Positions 25,038-33,888 of a stretch of DNA of 36,687 nucleotides are shown in pieces; the first letter of the stretch is position 1; every line of letters starts with the position of its first letter. The notes beneath the pieces were generated by a model that made no database searches, was not told where the DNA came from, and saw only the letters and a list, made by a program, of their open reading frames with translations. Source of the DNA: an uncultured Prevotella sp. (lineage in GTDB: Bacteria > Bacteroidota > Bacteroidia > Bacteroidales > Bacteroidaceae); the NCBI GenBank assembly GCA_905235325.1, contig CAJOLE010000010.1:1-36687 (forward strand). Direction: 5' to 3'. Position numbers and translations under genes: made by a program.

Positions 25038-25048
25038 CAGCCCAGATT

Positions 25049-27022
25049 ATGTTTCGCATCAAGAAATTAGACATCTTTGTGGCCAAGCAGTTCCTGCAAC
25101 TGTTTGTGGGTGCATTCTTCATCTGCCTGTTCGTGCTGATGATGCAATTTCTTTGGCGATACGTCAACGAGCTTATCGGCAAAGGTCTCTCGCTGGAAAT
25201 CATGGGCCAGTTCTTCTGGTACATGGGTCTGATGCTGATGCCGCAGGCATTCCCGCTGGCCATCCTGCTCTCGTCGCTGATCGTGTTCGGCAACCTGGGC
25301 GAGAGCAGCGAGCTGACGGCCATCAAGGCTGCGGGCATCTCGCTGCTCCAGGCGTCGCGGTCGCTGATTGCGATTGTCGTCATGATAGCCGGCATCTCGT
25401 TCTACTTCCAGAACGTGGTGGGGCCCGCCGCCAACAAGTCGTTCTACCAGCTGCTGCTCTCAGTCAAGCAGAAGAGCCCTGAACTGGAAATTCCAGAGGG
25501 CGTCTTCTACGACGGCATACCCAACGCCAACCTCTATGTGCAGAGGAAGGACCTGCAGACGGGTATGCTCTACGGCATCATGATCTACCGCCGCACCGAC
25601 AGCTACGAGGACCAGGCCATCGTTCTGGCCGACTCGGGCATGATGCAGACGACGGCAGAGAAGAAGCACCTGCTGCTGACGCTCCATAACGGCGAGTGGT
25701 TCGAGAATATGCAGTCGCAGGAGCTGGGCGGCACGGCACAGGTGCCTTATCGCCGTGAGACGTTCTCACGAAAGACCATCGTGCTCGACTTCGACAGCGA
25801 CTTCAACCTGGCCGACGAGTCGGGCATTGCCGCCGACGCCCGGTCGAAGAGTCTGGAGCAGGTGCTCGAAGACTTGGACTCGATTATCGTCTTCAACGAC
25901 TCCGTTGGCCGTATGTTCGAGCGCGAAGCCCGCCGCAGGACCTTCAACCTGCCTGTTCTCGACAAGAAGGACTCGCTGAAAGCCTACACGCAGGCGGCCT
26001 CCGGGAAGGTCACGTTCGACTCGCTCTACAAGCGGCTGACCGACGACGACAGGCGCAACGTCCTGCGGCGGGCTTCCGAAAAGGCACAGTCGGAGTCGTT
26101 CGACATGGACATGAAGAAGGACTACTCGTTCGACCTCAACCGCCGCGAGCGTCAGCACGAGATGGAGGCCATCAACCGCTTCACGGTGGCCCTATCGTGC
26201 ATCATCTTCTTCTTCATCGGAGCACCATTGGGAGCCATCATCCGCAAGGGCGGACTCGGCGTGCCGGTCATCATCTCCGTGCTGGTGTTCATCATCTTCT
26301 ACATCTTCGACGCCTCGGGCTACCGCATGGCGCGCGCCGACGAATGGACAGTGTGGTTCGGCAAGCTGATCTCGACAATGGTGCTGGCTCCGCTGGCCGT
26401 ATTCTTCACCTACAAGGCCAACAACGACTCCGTCGTCTTCAACATCGACATCTACAAGGAGCTGTTCAGACGATTCCTGGGCCTGCGCATCAAGCGTAAC
26501 ATCACCCGCAAGGAGGTCATCATTGAAGACCCGAAGTATGCCGACGATGCCCAGAAGCTGGAAGAACTCAACGACGAGATTGCCCGATACCAGGAAGAGC
26601 ACAATCTGCTGCGCCTGCCGAACCCCGTCAACACGTTCTTCAGGGTGAGCAACGACCACGAGATAGAACGGATAGACGAAGAGCTGGAGGAGGTCATCGA
26701 GGACCTGGGCTACACGAGAGACCGCCACATACTGACCCAGCTGAACCACTACCCCATCGTCGCGACCCGCGCGCACACGCAGCTGTTCAGCCGGAAGTGG
26801 ATGAACATCGTGACGGGGCTTATACTGCCTGTGGGGCTATTCGTCTACTTGCGTATGTGGAGATTCCGCATACGGCTCTACAGAGACTTGAACACCATCA
26901 AGCATGTGAGCCACAAGATTGTCCCCCGCGCGCTCGAACTGGCAAAACCGGCACCGGCTACAGAGACGCCGGCTCCCGAGACAACGGTGCCGACGCCCCC
27001 CGACCCTTCCCAATATATATAA
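25049..27022 (+). CDS. LptF/LptG-family (YjgP/YjgQ) permease
   Basis: The 657-residue inner-membrane protein has two or three N-terminal membrane segments (LDIFVAKQFLQLFVGAFFIC onward), a large periplasmic jellyroll-type domain (about 115-370) and three more membrane segments (about 375-470). A cytoplasmic stretch and one further membrane segment (VTGLILPVGLFVYL) follow in a long C-terminal extension. The first 470 residues fit LptF/LptG, which extract lipopolysaccharide for transport to the outer membrane with LptB. The ~190-residue extension is longer than in Proteobacteria. The ATG at 25049 follows the promoter; the upstream TTG would lie in the -7 box. ribBA follows after 12 bases. Confidence 0.88.
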   Translation: MFRIKKLDIFVAKQFLQLFVGAFFICLFVLMMQFLWRYVNELIGKGLSLEIMGQFFWYMGLMLMPQAFPLAILLSSLIVFGNLGESSELTAIKAAGISLLQASRSLIAIVVMIAGISFYFQNVVGPAANKSFYQLLLSVKQKSPELEIPEGVFYDGIPNANLYVQRKDLQTGMLYGIMIYRRTDSYEDQAIVLADSGMMQTTAEKKHLLLTLHNGEWFENMQSQELGGTAQVPYRRETFSRKTIVLDFDSDFNLADESGIAADARSKSLEQVLEDLDSIIVFNDSVGRMFEREARRRTFNLPVLDKKDSLKAYTQAASGKVTFDSLYKRLTDDDRRNVLRRASEKAQSESFDMDMKKDYSFDLNRRERQHEMEAINRFTVALSCIIFFFIGAPLGAIIRKGGLGVPVIISVLVFIIFYIFDASGYRMARADEWTVWFGKLISTMVLAPLAVFFTYKANNDSVVFNIDIYKELFRRFLGLRIKRNITRKEVIIEDPKYADDAQKLEELNDEIARYQEEHNLLRLPNPVNTFFRVSNDHEIERIDEELEEVIEDLGYTRDRHILTQLNHYPIVATRAHTQLFSRKWMNIVTGLILPVGLFVYLRMWRFRIRLYRDLNTIKHVSHKIVPRALELAKPAPATETPAPETTVPTPPDPSQYI

Positions 27023-27034
27023 ATAAGGTATAAT

Positions 27035-28246
27035 ATGAACAACTTTCAACTAAACACGATTGAAGAAGCCATCGGCGACTTCCGCGAAGGCAAGTTCGTC
27101 ATCGTGGTCGACGACGAAGACCGCGAGAACGAGGGCGACCTGATTTGCGCGGCCGAGATGATAACGCCCGAGATGGTGAACTTCATGCTGAAATATGCCC
27201 GAGGCGTGCTCTGTGCGCCTATCACCATCAGCCGCAGCGAGGAACTCGACCTGCCGCGACAGGTGGCCGACAATACCTCTGTGCTGGGGACACCCTTCAC
27301 CGTAACCGTCGACAAGCTTGAGGGTTGCACCACGGGCGTTTCGGCCAGCGACCGCGCCGCCACCATACGTGCACTGGCCGACCCGGCCTCTACGCCGCAG
27401 ACCTTCGGGCGGCCCGGCCACATCAACCCCCTCTATGCTCAGGACAACGGCGTGCTGCGCCGCTCGGGCCACACGGAGGCCGCCGTCGACCTGTGCAAGC
27501 TCTCCGGACTGTTCCCCGCCGGGGCGCTGATGGAGATTATGAACGACGACGGCACAATGGCCCGTATGCCCGAGCTCCAGACCTTTGCACGTGAGCACGG
27601 CCTGAAGATCATCACCATCAAAGACCTTATTGCCTACCGACTGCGCAAGGAGTCGCTCATCGAAGTGGGCAACCGCGTGGATATGCCTACCCGCTACGGA
27701 CACTTCCAGCTGATACCCTTCCGCCAGAAGTCGAACGGACTGGAGCACATGGCACTTATCAAGGGAAAGTGGACTGAAGACGAGCCGGTGCTGGTGCGCG
27801 TACACTCCAGCTGCGCTACGGGCGACATCCTCGGCTCGCTGCGCTGCGACTGCGGCGAACAGCTCCACAAATCGCTTGAAAGAATAGAGCGCGAAGGAAA
27901 GGGCGTGGTCATCTACATTCAGCAGGAAGGCCGCGGCATCGGACTGATGAACAAGATTGCGGCCTACAAACTGCAGGAAGAGGGACTCGACACCGTCGAG
28001 GCCAACGTCCACTTAGGATTCAAGCCCGACGAGCGCGACTACGGCTGCGGGGCCCAGATGCTGCGCTACCTCGGTGTCCACAAGATGCGCCTGATGACCA
28101 ACAATCCCACGAAGCGTGTGGGACTGGAGGCTTACGGACTGGAAATCGTCGAGAACATCGCCATTGAGGTGACGCCCAATCAGTATGACTACCGCTACCT
28201 CAAGACCAAACAGGAGCGCATGGGGCACACGCTGCATCTGAAATAA
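27035..28246 (+). CDS. ribBA: Bifunctional RibBA (DHBP synthase / GTP cyclohydrolase II)
   Basis: The 403-residue protein makes both riboflavin precursors. The N-terminal half has the 3,4-dihydroxy-2-butanone 4-phosphate synthase motif [10 protein letters not shown] (26-35) and RPGHINPL. The C-terminal half has the zinc cysteines Cys260, Cys271 and Cys273 and the GTP-binding QEGRGIG of cyclohydrolase II. It is closely behind the permease gene, so it probably shares its transcript. The 12-base gap leaves no room for an FMN riboswitch. Confidence 0.95.
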   Translation: MNNFQLNTIEEAIGDFREGKFVIVVDDEDRENEGDLICAAEMITPEMVNFMLKYARGVLCAPITISRSEELDLPRQVADNTSVLGTPFTVTVDKLEGCTTGVSASDRAATIRALADPASTPQTFGRPGHINPLYAQDNGVLRRSGHTEAAVDLCKLSGLFPAGALMEIMNDDGTMARMPELQTFAREHGLKIITIKDLIAYRLRKESLIEVGNRVDMPTRYGHFQLIPFRQKSNGLEHMALIKGKWTEDEPVLVRVHSSCATGDILGSLRCDCGEQLHKSLERIEREGKGVVIYIQQEGRGIGLMNKIAAYKLQEEGLDTVEANVHLGFKPDERDYGCGAQMLRYLGVHKMRLMTNNPTKRVGLEAYGLEIVENIAIEVTPNQYDYRYLKTKQERMGHTLHLK

Positions 28247-28297
28247 TAGTCAGAATGTCGGTTTTTCAGTTTGAATCGTGAAAAAGTGAAGGTTTTC

Positions 28298-28329
28298 TTT
28301 GCTTGTAACAAAGAATTTGCGTAATTTTG
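28298..28329 (+). promoter_or_regulatory. Promoter of the aminotransferase gene
   Basis: TTTG at 28298-28301 and TAATTTTG at 28322-28329 are separated by 20 bases. The ATG at 28355 follows 25 bases later. Confidence 0.75.
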
Positions 28330-28354
28330 CACGGAACTTTATACAATAGATAAA

Positions 28355-29551
28355 ATGGCACAACTATCCAACCGCCTGCAAAGGCTTGCACCATCGGCTA
28401 CACTCGCCATGTCGCAGAAAAGCTCTGAGATGAAGGCTCAGGGCATTGACGTCATCAATATGAGCGTCGGAGAACCCGATTTCAACACGCCTGACCAGAT
28501 AAAACAGGCCGCCAAACAGGCTGTCGACGACAACTACTCACGCTACTCGCCCGTGCCGGGCTATCCCGAACTGCGCAAGGCCATTGTCAACAAGCTGAAG
28601 AACGAGAACCAGCTCGACTATACGACCAACGAAATCCTGGTCTCAAACGGTGCCAAGCAGAGCGTCTGCAACACCATCATGGCGCTGGTGAACGAAGGCG
28701 AAGAGGTCATCATCCCCGCACCCTACTGGGTCAGCTATCCGCAGATGGTGAAGCTGGCCGGCGGCAACCCCGTCATCGTAGAAGCCGGCTTCGAGCAGAA
28801 CTTCAAGATGACCGCAGAGCAGTTAGAAGCGGCTATCACGCCCAAGACGCGAATGCTCATCCTCTGCTCGCCCAGCAACCCCACGGGGTCGGTCTACAGC
28901 AAGGAGGAACTACGGGCATTGTCGGAAGTCATACTGCGCCACGACGACCTGTTCGTGCTGGCCGACGAAATCTATGAACACATCAACTACGTGGGACATC
29001 ATGAGTCCATCGCCCAGTTCCCCGGCATGAAGGAGCGCGCCATCATCGTCAACGGCGTGTCGAAAGCCTACGCGATGACGGGCTGGCGCATAGGATACAT
29101 CGCTGCCCCGGAGTGGATTGTCAAGGGCTGCAACAAGCTTCAGGGCCAGTACACCAGCGGCCCGTGCTCTGTCAGCCAGAAGGCGGCCGAGTATGCCTAT
29201 ATCAGCGATCAGCAGTGCGTAGAGGATATGCGTCGGGCCTTTGAGCGCCGCCGCGACCTCATCGTGAAGCTGGCCAAGGACATTCCCGGACTGGAGGTCA
29301 ACGTGCCCGAAGGTGCTTTCTATCTGTTCCCCAAGTGCAGCAGCTTCTATGGCAAGACAACCCCCTCGGGTGCGCCCATCAGTAACAGTACCGACCTGGC
29401 CATGTATATGCTTGAAGAAGGCCATGTAGCCACCGTCGGCGGCGATGCCTTCGGCGACCCTGCCTGCTTCCGCATGAGCTACGCAACAAGCGACGAAAAC
29501 ATCACCGAAGCCATGCGCCGAATCAAAGAAGTACTGGGAAAACTCCGTTAG
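28355..29551 (+). CDS. Class I pyridoxal-phosphate aminotransferase (aspartate type)
   Basis: The 398-residue aminotransferase resembles bacterial class Ib aspartate aminotransferases. MSVGEPDFNTP near the N-terminus, SNGAKQSV, CSPSNPTGSVY and ADEIYEHINY are typical. The PLP lysine is Lys237 in NGVSKAYAMTGWRIGY, and the substrate Arg lies in CFRMSYATS near the end. It probably interconverts aspartate and oxaloacetate, though other amino acids are possible. It has its own consensus promoter. Confidence 0.92.
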   Translation: MAQLSNRLQRLAPSATLAMSQKSSEMKAQGIDVINMSVGEPDFNTPDQIKQAAKQAVDDNYSRYSPVPGYPELRKAIVNKLKNENQLDYTTNEILVSNGAKQSVCNTIMALVNEGEEVIIPAPYWVSYPQMVKLAGGNPVIVEAGFEQNFKMTAEQLEAAITPKTRMLILCSPSNPTGSVYSKEELRALSEVILRHDDLFVLADEIYEHINYVGHHESIAQFPGMKERAIIVNGVSKAYAMTGWRIGYIAAPEWIVKGCNKLQGQYTSGPCSVSQKAAEYAYISDQQCVEDMRRAFERRRDLIVKLAKDIPGLEVNVPEGAFYLFPKCSSFYGKTTPSGAPISNSTDLAMYMLEEGHVATVGGDAFGDPACFRMSYATSDENITEAMRRIKEVLGKLR

Positions 29552-29587
29552 ATTTACTTTTTGTGAGTTAAAAGTTCTTAATTCAGA

Positions 29588-29616
29588 TTGAAATACGCCT
29601 AAATTTAGTATCTTTG
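29588..29616 (+). promoter_or_regulatory. Promoter of the exbB-tonB locus
   Basis: TATCTTTG at 29609-29616 with an upstream TTG at 29588-29590 (18-base spacer). About 70 bases of AT-rich leader precede the exbB ATG. Confidence 0.6.
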
Positions 29617-29686
29617 CGGGGTAATTTTCCAAAACTGACATTTTACAAATTCAATTTATTTAATAACTAAAAATTAAAATCAAATT

Positions 29687-30517
29687 ATGGCAACATCAAC
29701 AAAGGCTGCAGCCCCAGCCAAGAAAAATCAGGGCTTCGGAGGTATTAAGGCCGCATGGATTATTCTTGTAATCTGCTGTATCATCGCCTACTGTTTCTAT
29801 TTCTTTGTTCTCGGTAATCCCGACAACTTCGTAGGTGGCGACCGTAACGGCCATCCTGCAAACCTCATGGGTACTGTGTATAAGGGAGGTTTCGTCGTAG
29901 GTGTGATCCTGACCCTCTTGCTCACCGTTATCGTTCTCGGTGTCGAGCGTTACTTCGCTATCAAGTCGGCTTCCGGTAAGATTAACCTGGCCAAGTTCAC
30001 TTCGCAGGTGAAGGAACTCATCAAGGCTCAGAAGTTTGACGACGCAAAGGCTCTCTGCAACAAGATGCAGGGTTCGGTCGCTAACGTGGTGATGTCATCC
30101 ATCAGCATGTACGAGACCGTCGAGAAGGACGAGACCTTGAAGAAGTCGCAGAAGATTTCGAAGATTCAGCAGGCTCACGAAGAAGCTACGCAGCTTGAGA
30201 TGCCGACCCTGACCATGAACCTCCCGATGATTGCTACCATCGTTTCGCTCGGTACCCTGACCGCTCTGTTCGGTACGGTGCTCGGTATGATCGGTTCATT
30301 CCAGGCTCTGTCTGCCGGTGGTGGTGCTGACTCTATGGCTCTGTCTGCAGGTATTTCTGAGGCCCTTGTGAACACGGCTTCGGGTATCTTGACGTCTTGG
30401 GTTGCTACCGTCGTATATAACTTCTTCTCAAACAAGATCGACAAGCTGACATACGCTCTCGATGAGGTTGGTTACACTATCGCCGCTACATACGATTCTA
30501 ATCACCACGAGGCATAA
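29687..30517 (+). CDS. exbB: ExbB/TolQ-family proton channel subunit
   Basis: The 276-residue inner-membrane protein has one N-terminal membrane segment, a second near 70-90, and the conserved C-terminal pair with MIATIVSLGTLTALFGTVLGMIGSF and SEALVNTASGILTSW. With ExbD it converts proton-motive force into work by TonB. It heads a five- or six-gene run. Its codon use is softer and less GC-rich than most of the window, consistent with high expression. Confidence 0.93.
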   Translation: MATSTKAAAPAKKNQGFGGIKAAWIILVICCIIAYCFYFFVLGNPDNFVGGDRNGHPANLMGTVYKGGFVVGVILTLLLTVIVLGVERYFAIKSASGKINLAKFTSQVKELIKAQKFDDAKALCNKMQGSVANVVMSSISMYETVEKDETLKKSQKISKIQQAHEEATQLEMPTLTMNLPMIATIVSLGTLTALFGTVLGMIGSFQALSAGGGADSMALSAGISEALVNTASGILTSWVATVVYNFFSNKIDKLTYALDEVGYTIAATYDSNHHEA

Positions 30518-30548
30518 GCTGTTTTACCTTTTAATTCCTTAAACGATT

Positions 30549-31169
30549 ATGGGTAAAATAAAAATTCAGAAAAAAGACATCTGGATCGACATGACGCCTA
30601 TGTCGGACGTGATGACCCTGTTGCTCTGCTTCTTCATGTTGACATCAACATTCCTGACGCCAGAGCCTATCAAGGTCAACACGCCGAGCTCCGTGTCCGA
30701 GGTCAAGGTGCCCGAGAACGATGTGCTCAACATCCTGGTTTCGCCAGAGGGCAACATCTACGTGGGCTCCGAGAACAAGAACACGATGCAGGAAATGATG
30801 GAGACCGTGACTGGCAAGTTCGGCATCTCGCTGAACGGCGCACAGCTCAAGCATTTCCGCGAGGATGCCATGATCGGTGCCCCTATGAACGTTTTCACAG
30901 ACTACTATAGTCTGGAGACGGACAAGATGGGTGAGGAGATCCAGAAGCTGAGCATCCCCCTCGACAGCATCGACGGCGGGAAGAGTGAGTTCCAAGAGTG
31001 GGTCACGGCTGCCCGTGAGTCCAACGCAGATATCCGCATAGCAATCAAGGCCGATGCCAAGACGCCCTATGCCGTCATCAAGAAGATGATGTCGGAGCTG
31101 CAGGACATGAACGAGAACCGTTACCAGCTGATTACTAACCTTGACACTAAAAAACAGGGGGAGATCTAA
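30549..31169 (+). CDS. exbD: ExbD/TolR-family protein (first copy)
   Basis: The 206-residue protein has a single membrane segment with the key aspartate in DMTPMSDVMTLLLCFFMLTS and a long periplasmic domain. Family members are usually near 140 residues (from memory), so the periplasmic part is extended, as is common in Bacteroidota. It is followed after three bases by a second ExbD gene. Confidence 0.91.
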   Translation: MGKIKIQKKDIWIDMTPMSDVMTLLLCFFMLTSTFLTPEPIKVNTPSSVSEVKVPENDVLNILVSPEGNIYVGSENKNTMQEMMETVTGKFGISLNGAQLKHFREDAMIGAPMNVFTDYYSLETDKMGEEIQKLSIPLDSIDGGKSEFQEWVTAARESNADIRIAIKADAKTPYAVIKKMMSELQDMNENRYQLITNLDTKKQGEI

Positions 31170-31172
31170 GCT

Positions 31173-31853
31173 ATGGCAAAAAAGAATGCGAGTAAGCAGA
31201 AAAAGATGGATACCCGCGTGAACTTCACGCCGATGGTTGACATGATGATGCTTCTGATAACGTTCTTCATGCTCTGTACGACGCTGAGCAAGCCGCAGGC
31301 TATGCAGCTGACGATGCCGAGTAATGACGAAAATATGACCAAGGAAGACAAGTCGGTGACGAAGGCTTCGTACACCATCACGCTCTACCTTGGTGGCGAA
31401 GATAAACTGTACTATGTCGAGGGACTTCCCGAGTACGAGAACGCTGACTGCCTGAAGGAGACGACCTGGGGCAAGGACGGCATCCGCAAACTGCTCATCG
31501 AGCACGTTACTGAGGATGGCTTCAGCCCTGTGGCACGTGTGATGATGGCCAAGAAGAAGCTCGACGAAAAGAAGGCCCAGCTGGGCGACAAGATGTCCAA
31601 GGAAGACTACGACAAACAGCTGTCAGATATCCGAAATGGTAAGTCGGAGGAGTTCGTGGCAGAGTTTGGCGACCAGGGTATGCAGACCCTGACGGTCATC
31701 ATCAAGCCTATGGACTGTTCAACGTACGACAACATGGTACAGGCTCTTGACGAGATGTTGGTTTGCAGTATTGGTAAGTATGTCATTGACAAGGTGAACG
31801 AAGACGATGAGAAACTTCTCGCGTTGAAGGGCATCAAATTTACTAATGACTAA
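31173..31853 (+). CDS. exbD: ExbD/TolR-family protein (second copy)
   Basis: The 226-residue paralogue has the membrane aspartate in FTPMVDMMMLLITFFML and an enlarged periplasmic region containing a charged helix (about 130-160). Two different ExbD proteins beside one ExbB suggest a heterodimeric ExbD pair in the motor complex. Confidence 0.91.
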   Translation: MAKKNASKQKKMDTRVNFTPMVDMMMLLITFFMLCTTLSKPQAMQLTMPSNDENMTKEDKSVTKASYTITLYLGGEDKLYYVEGLPEYENADCLKETTWGKDGIRKLLIEHVTEDGFSPVARVMMAKKKLDEKKAQLGDKMSKEDYDKQLSDIRNGKSEEFVAEFGDQGMQTLTVIIKPMDCSTYDNMVQALDEMLVCSIGKYVIDKVNEDDEKLLALKGIKFTND

Positions 31854-31872
31854 TTAAAAGAAAGGAAAGACC

Positions 31873-32706
31873 ATGGGAAAAATTGATCTTATTGACAACA
31901 ACTGGACCGACCTCGTATTTGAAGGAAAGAACAAGGACTACGGCGCATACGTTCTCCGCAAGGAAACCGGAAAGCGCAACGTCAAGGCTCTCATTTGGGT
32001 GTTGATAGGCATTGCTATCATCTTCGCTCTCGCTTACGCCAATCTGGCCATTCAGAATGCCATGAAGTCGAACGCTACGATTGATACCGACGTCGAGCTG
32101 TCGAAGCTGGCACAGAAGAAGGAAGCCAAGGTGGAGCGTAAGGAACCCATCAAGGTGGAAGTCGAGCAGAAAGTCGTCGAGAAGGTGAAGTCGTCAGTGA
32201 AGTTCACCGCTCCTGAAATCAAGAAGGACGACGAAGTGAAGCCCGAGGACGAAATCAAGTCACAGGACGACCTCTCGAAGACCAACACCGCCATCGGTAC
32301 CTTCGACGTGAAGGGTAACGACGAGGCCGAAGGTGAGGTGCTGAAGGCTAAGGAAGTCGTGGTCGACGAGAAGCCGAAGGAGGAGGAGACCAAGGTGTTC
32401 GACGTCGTCGAGCAGATGCCTTCGTTCCCCGGTGGCGACGCCGAGCTGATGAAGTACCTCAACACGCACATCAAGTACCCCGCAGTTGCCGAGGAGAACG
32501 GTATTCAGGGTCGTGTGGTTGCCACTTTCGTGGTTGAGCGCGACGGCTCTATTAGCGATGTCAAGGTCATCAAGTCTGTTGACCCGTCACTCGACAAGGA
32601 GGCCATCCGCGTGCTGAAATCCATGCCTAAGTGGATTCCCGGTAAGCAGAACGGTTCGGCCGTGCGTGTGAAGTACACCGTGCCTGTAACCTTCAGATTG
32701 CAGTAA
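31873..32706 (+). CDS. tonB: TonB energy transducer
   Basis: The 277-residue protein has an N-terminal membrane helix (about 37-57), a Lys/Glu-rich spacer with little proline, and the TonB C-terminal domain (about 190-277). The domain shows GGDAELMKYLNTHIKYP, GRVVATFVVERDGSISDV and VKYTVPVTFRL. It transmits ExbBD energy to outer-membrane TonB-dependent (SusC-type) receptors. The next gene begins immediately after its stop. Confidence 0.93.
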   Translation: MGKIDLIDNNWTDLVFEGKNKDYGAYVLRKETGKRNVKALIWVLIGIAIIFALAYANLAIQNAMKSNATIDTDVELSKLAQKKEAKVERKEPIKVEVEQKVVEKVKSSVKFTAPEIKKDDEVKPEDEIKSQDDLSKTNTAIGTFDVKGNDEAEGEVLKAKEVVVDEKPKEEETKVFDVVEQMPSFPGGDAELMKYLNTHIKYPAVAEENGIQGRVVATFVVERDGSISDVKVIKSVDPSLDKEAIRVLKSMPKWIPGKQNGSAVRVKYTVPVTFRLQ

Positions 32707-33666
32707 ATGAAAATGACAACATTCAACCGTTTTGTTGGATTAACTCTAATTTTAGGCTTGTTCCTCGCATGTGGGAACAAGCCTAAATCACTGCCTTACG
32801 ACTACGAGGCAGCGGCAGAATCTTTTGCTTCCGACGAGAGTTTCTACCCCATCTTAGACGAGGAGCTCGAAGTCTATCAGGCCCTCCACGCCCAAGGCGA
32901 GCTGAAAGCCGTCTACACCGACCAGGAAGACGCCATACGCCAGCTGATGGAGAACAAGGTGTGGCTGGCCTTTGGCACGCGCCAGCTCTCGCCGAAGGAG
33001 ATGGAGAGTCTGAAGGCGCGCTCGTTCCTGCCACGCGTCATTCCCATTGCCTACGATGGTCTGGCCATCATCGTCAACAATGCCAATCCCGACACGTGCA
33101 TCTCAGTCAAGGATTTCCGCCGTATTCTCTGCGGCGAGGTCACCAACTGGAAAGAAATCTACCCCAACTCCAAGTTGGGCGCTATTGACGTGGTCTTCGA
33201 CAACCCCAAGTCGAGCACCGTGACCTACTGCGTCGACTCCATTCTCGGCGGCAAGCCCATTCAGGGTTCTGACAACATCGGTGCCGTCAAGAAGAGCGTT
33301 GAGGTCATCGACTGGGTGGAGCGTCACGAGAATGCCATCGGAATCATCGGTTCCAACTGGCTCAACGACAAGCGCGACACGACCAACGTCACCTTTAAGA
33401 AGAACATAACCGTCATGAAGGTCAGCAGGCTGGACTCCGCCACGGCGTACAACAGCTACAAGCCCTATCAGTACTACCTATACAACGGCAACTACCCGCT
33501 CATCCGCACCATCTACGCCCTGCTCAACGAGCCGCGTTCCGGTGTGCCATCCGGTTTTGCCCACTTCTGTCGTCTGCCCAAGGGCCAGATGATTATCTTC
33601 CGCTCAGGACTGCTCCCCATACAGGCCGGCATGGAGGTTCGTAACGTTAATGTCACCACAGAATAA
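32707..33666 (+). CDS. PstS-like phosphate-binding lipoprotein
   Basis: The 319-residue lipoprotein has its lipobox Cys at 22 (FLACGN). PBP-like features include FGTRQLSPKEME, AYDGLAIIVNNAN, ISVKDFRRILCGEVTNWKEI and the SSTVTYCVDSILGG block. These resemble the type II periplasmic phosphate-binding PstS family. There are no pstCAB genes here. Its place directly after tonB (start abuts the stop) suggests service to the TonB motor or to an outer-membrane receptor rather than a Pst uptake system. The second Met (32713) is an alternative start. Confidence 0.85.
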   Translation: MKMTTFNRFVGLTLILGLFLACGNKPKSLPYDYEAAAESFASDESFYPILDEELEVYQALHAQGELKAVYTDQEDAIRQLMENKVWLAFGTRQLSPKEMESLKARSFLPRVIPIAYDGLAIIVNNANPDTCISVKDFRRILCGEVTNWKEIYPNSKLGAIDVVFDNPKSSTVTYCVDSILGGKPIQGSDNIGAVKKSVEVIDWVERHENAIGIIGSNWLNDKRDTTNVTFKKNITVMKVSRLDSATAYNSYKPYQYYLYNGNYPLIRTIYALLNEPRSGVPSGFAHFCRLPKGQMIIFRSGLLPIQAGMEVRNVNVTTE

Positions 33667-33758
33667 ACCTTTTAGCCGGAACAACGTCATAACGATATAA
33701 CATCATAACGAGAGAGATAACGTAAACAATATGTCTAACCCTTTAAAAAGAAGAAAGT

Positions 33759-33860
33759 ATGAAGACGATTAAATATTTAGTAATGGGTGTCGTGCTGACA
33801 GGTTTCAGCACCACCGTCATGGCTCAGGACGGCACAAAGGCTGGTCAAGAAGATTATTAG
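33759..33860 (+). pseudogene. Signal-peptide fragment of the TPR gene, cut off by a frameshift
   Basis: The ATG at 33759 opens a good signal peptide (MKTIKYLVMGVVLTGFST, then MAQDGTK) but the frame ends in TAG at 33858-33860 after 33 residues. The next frame, one base over, continues LVKKIISSKPADLADQ directly into the TPR protein. The full span 33759-35169 is 1411 bases, exactly one base more than a whole number of codons. A one-base insertion around 33836-33841 (AAAGGCTGG) would explain it. It could be real, phase-variable, or a sequencing error. Confidence 0.75.
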
Positions 33861-33888
33861 TAGCAAACCCGCCGACCTGGCAGACCAG

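Noticed and set aside
27023..27034. FMN riboswitch before ribBA
   Set aside because: Only 12 bases separate ribBA from the upstream gene, too little for the element.
33830..33860. Programmed ribosomal frameshift in the TPR gene
   Set aside because: There is no slippery heptamer or downstream stem/pseudoknot that I can see; a simple indel explains the data better.
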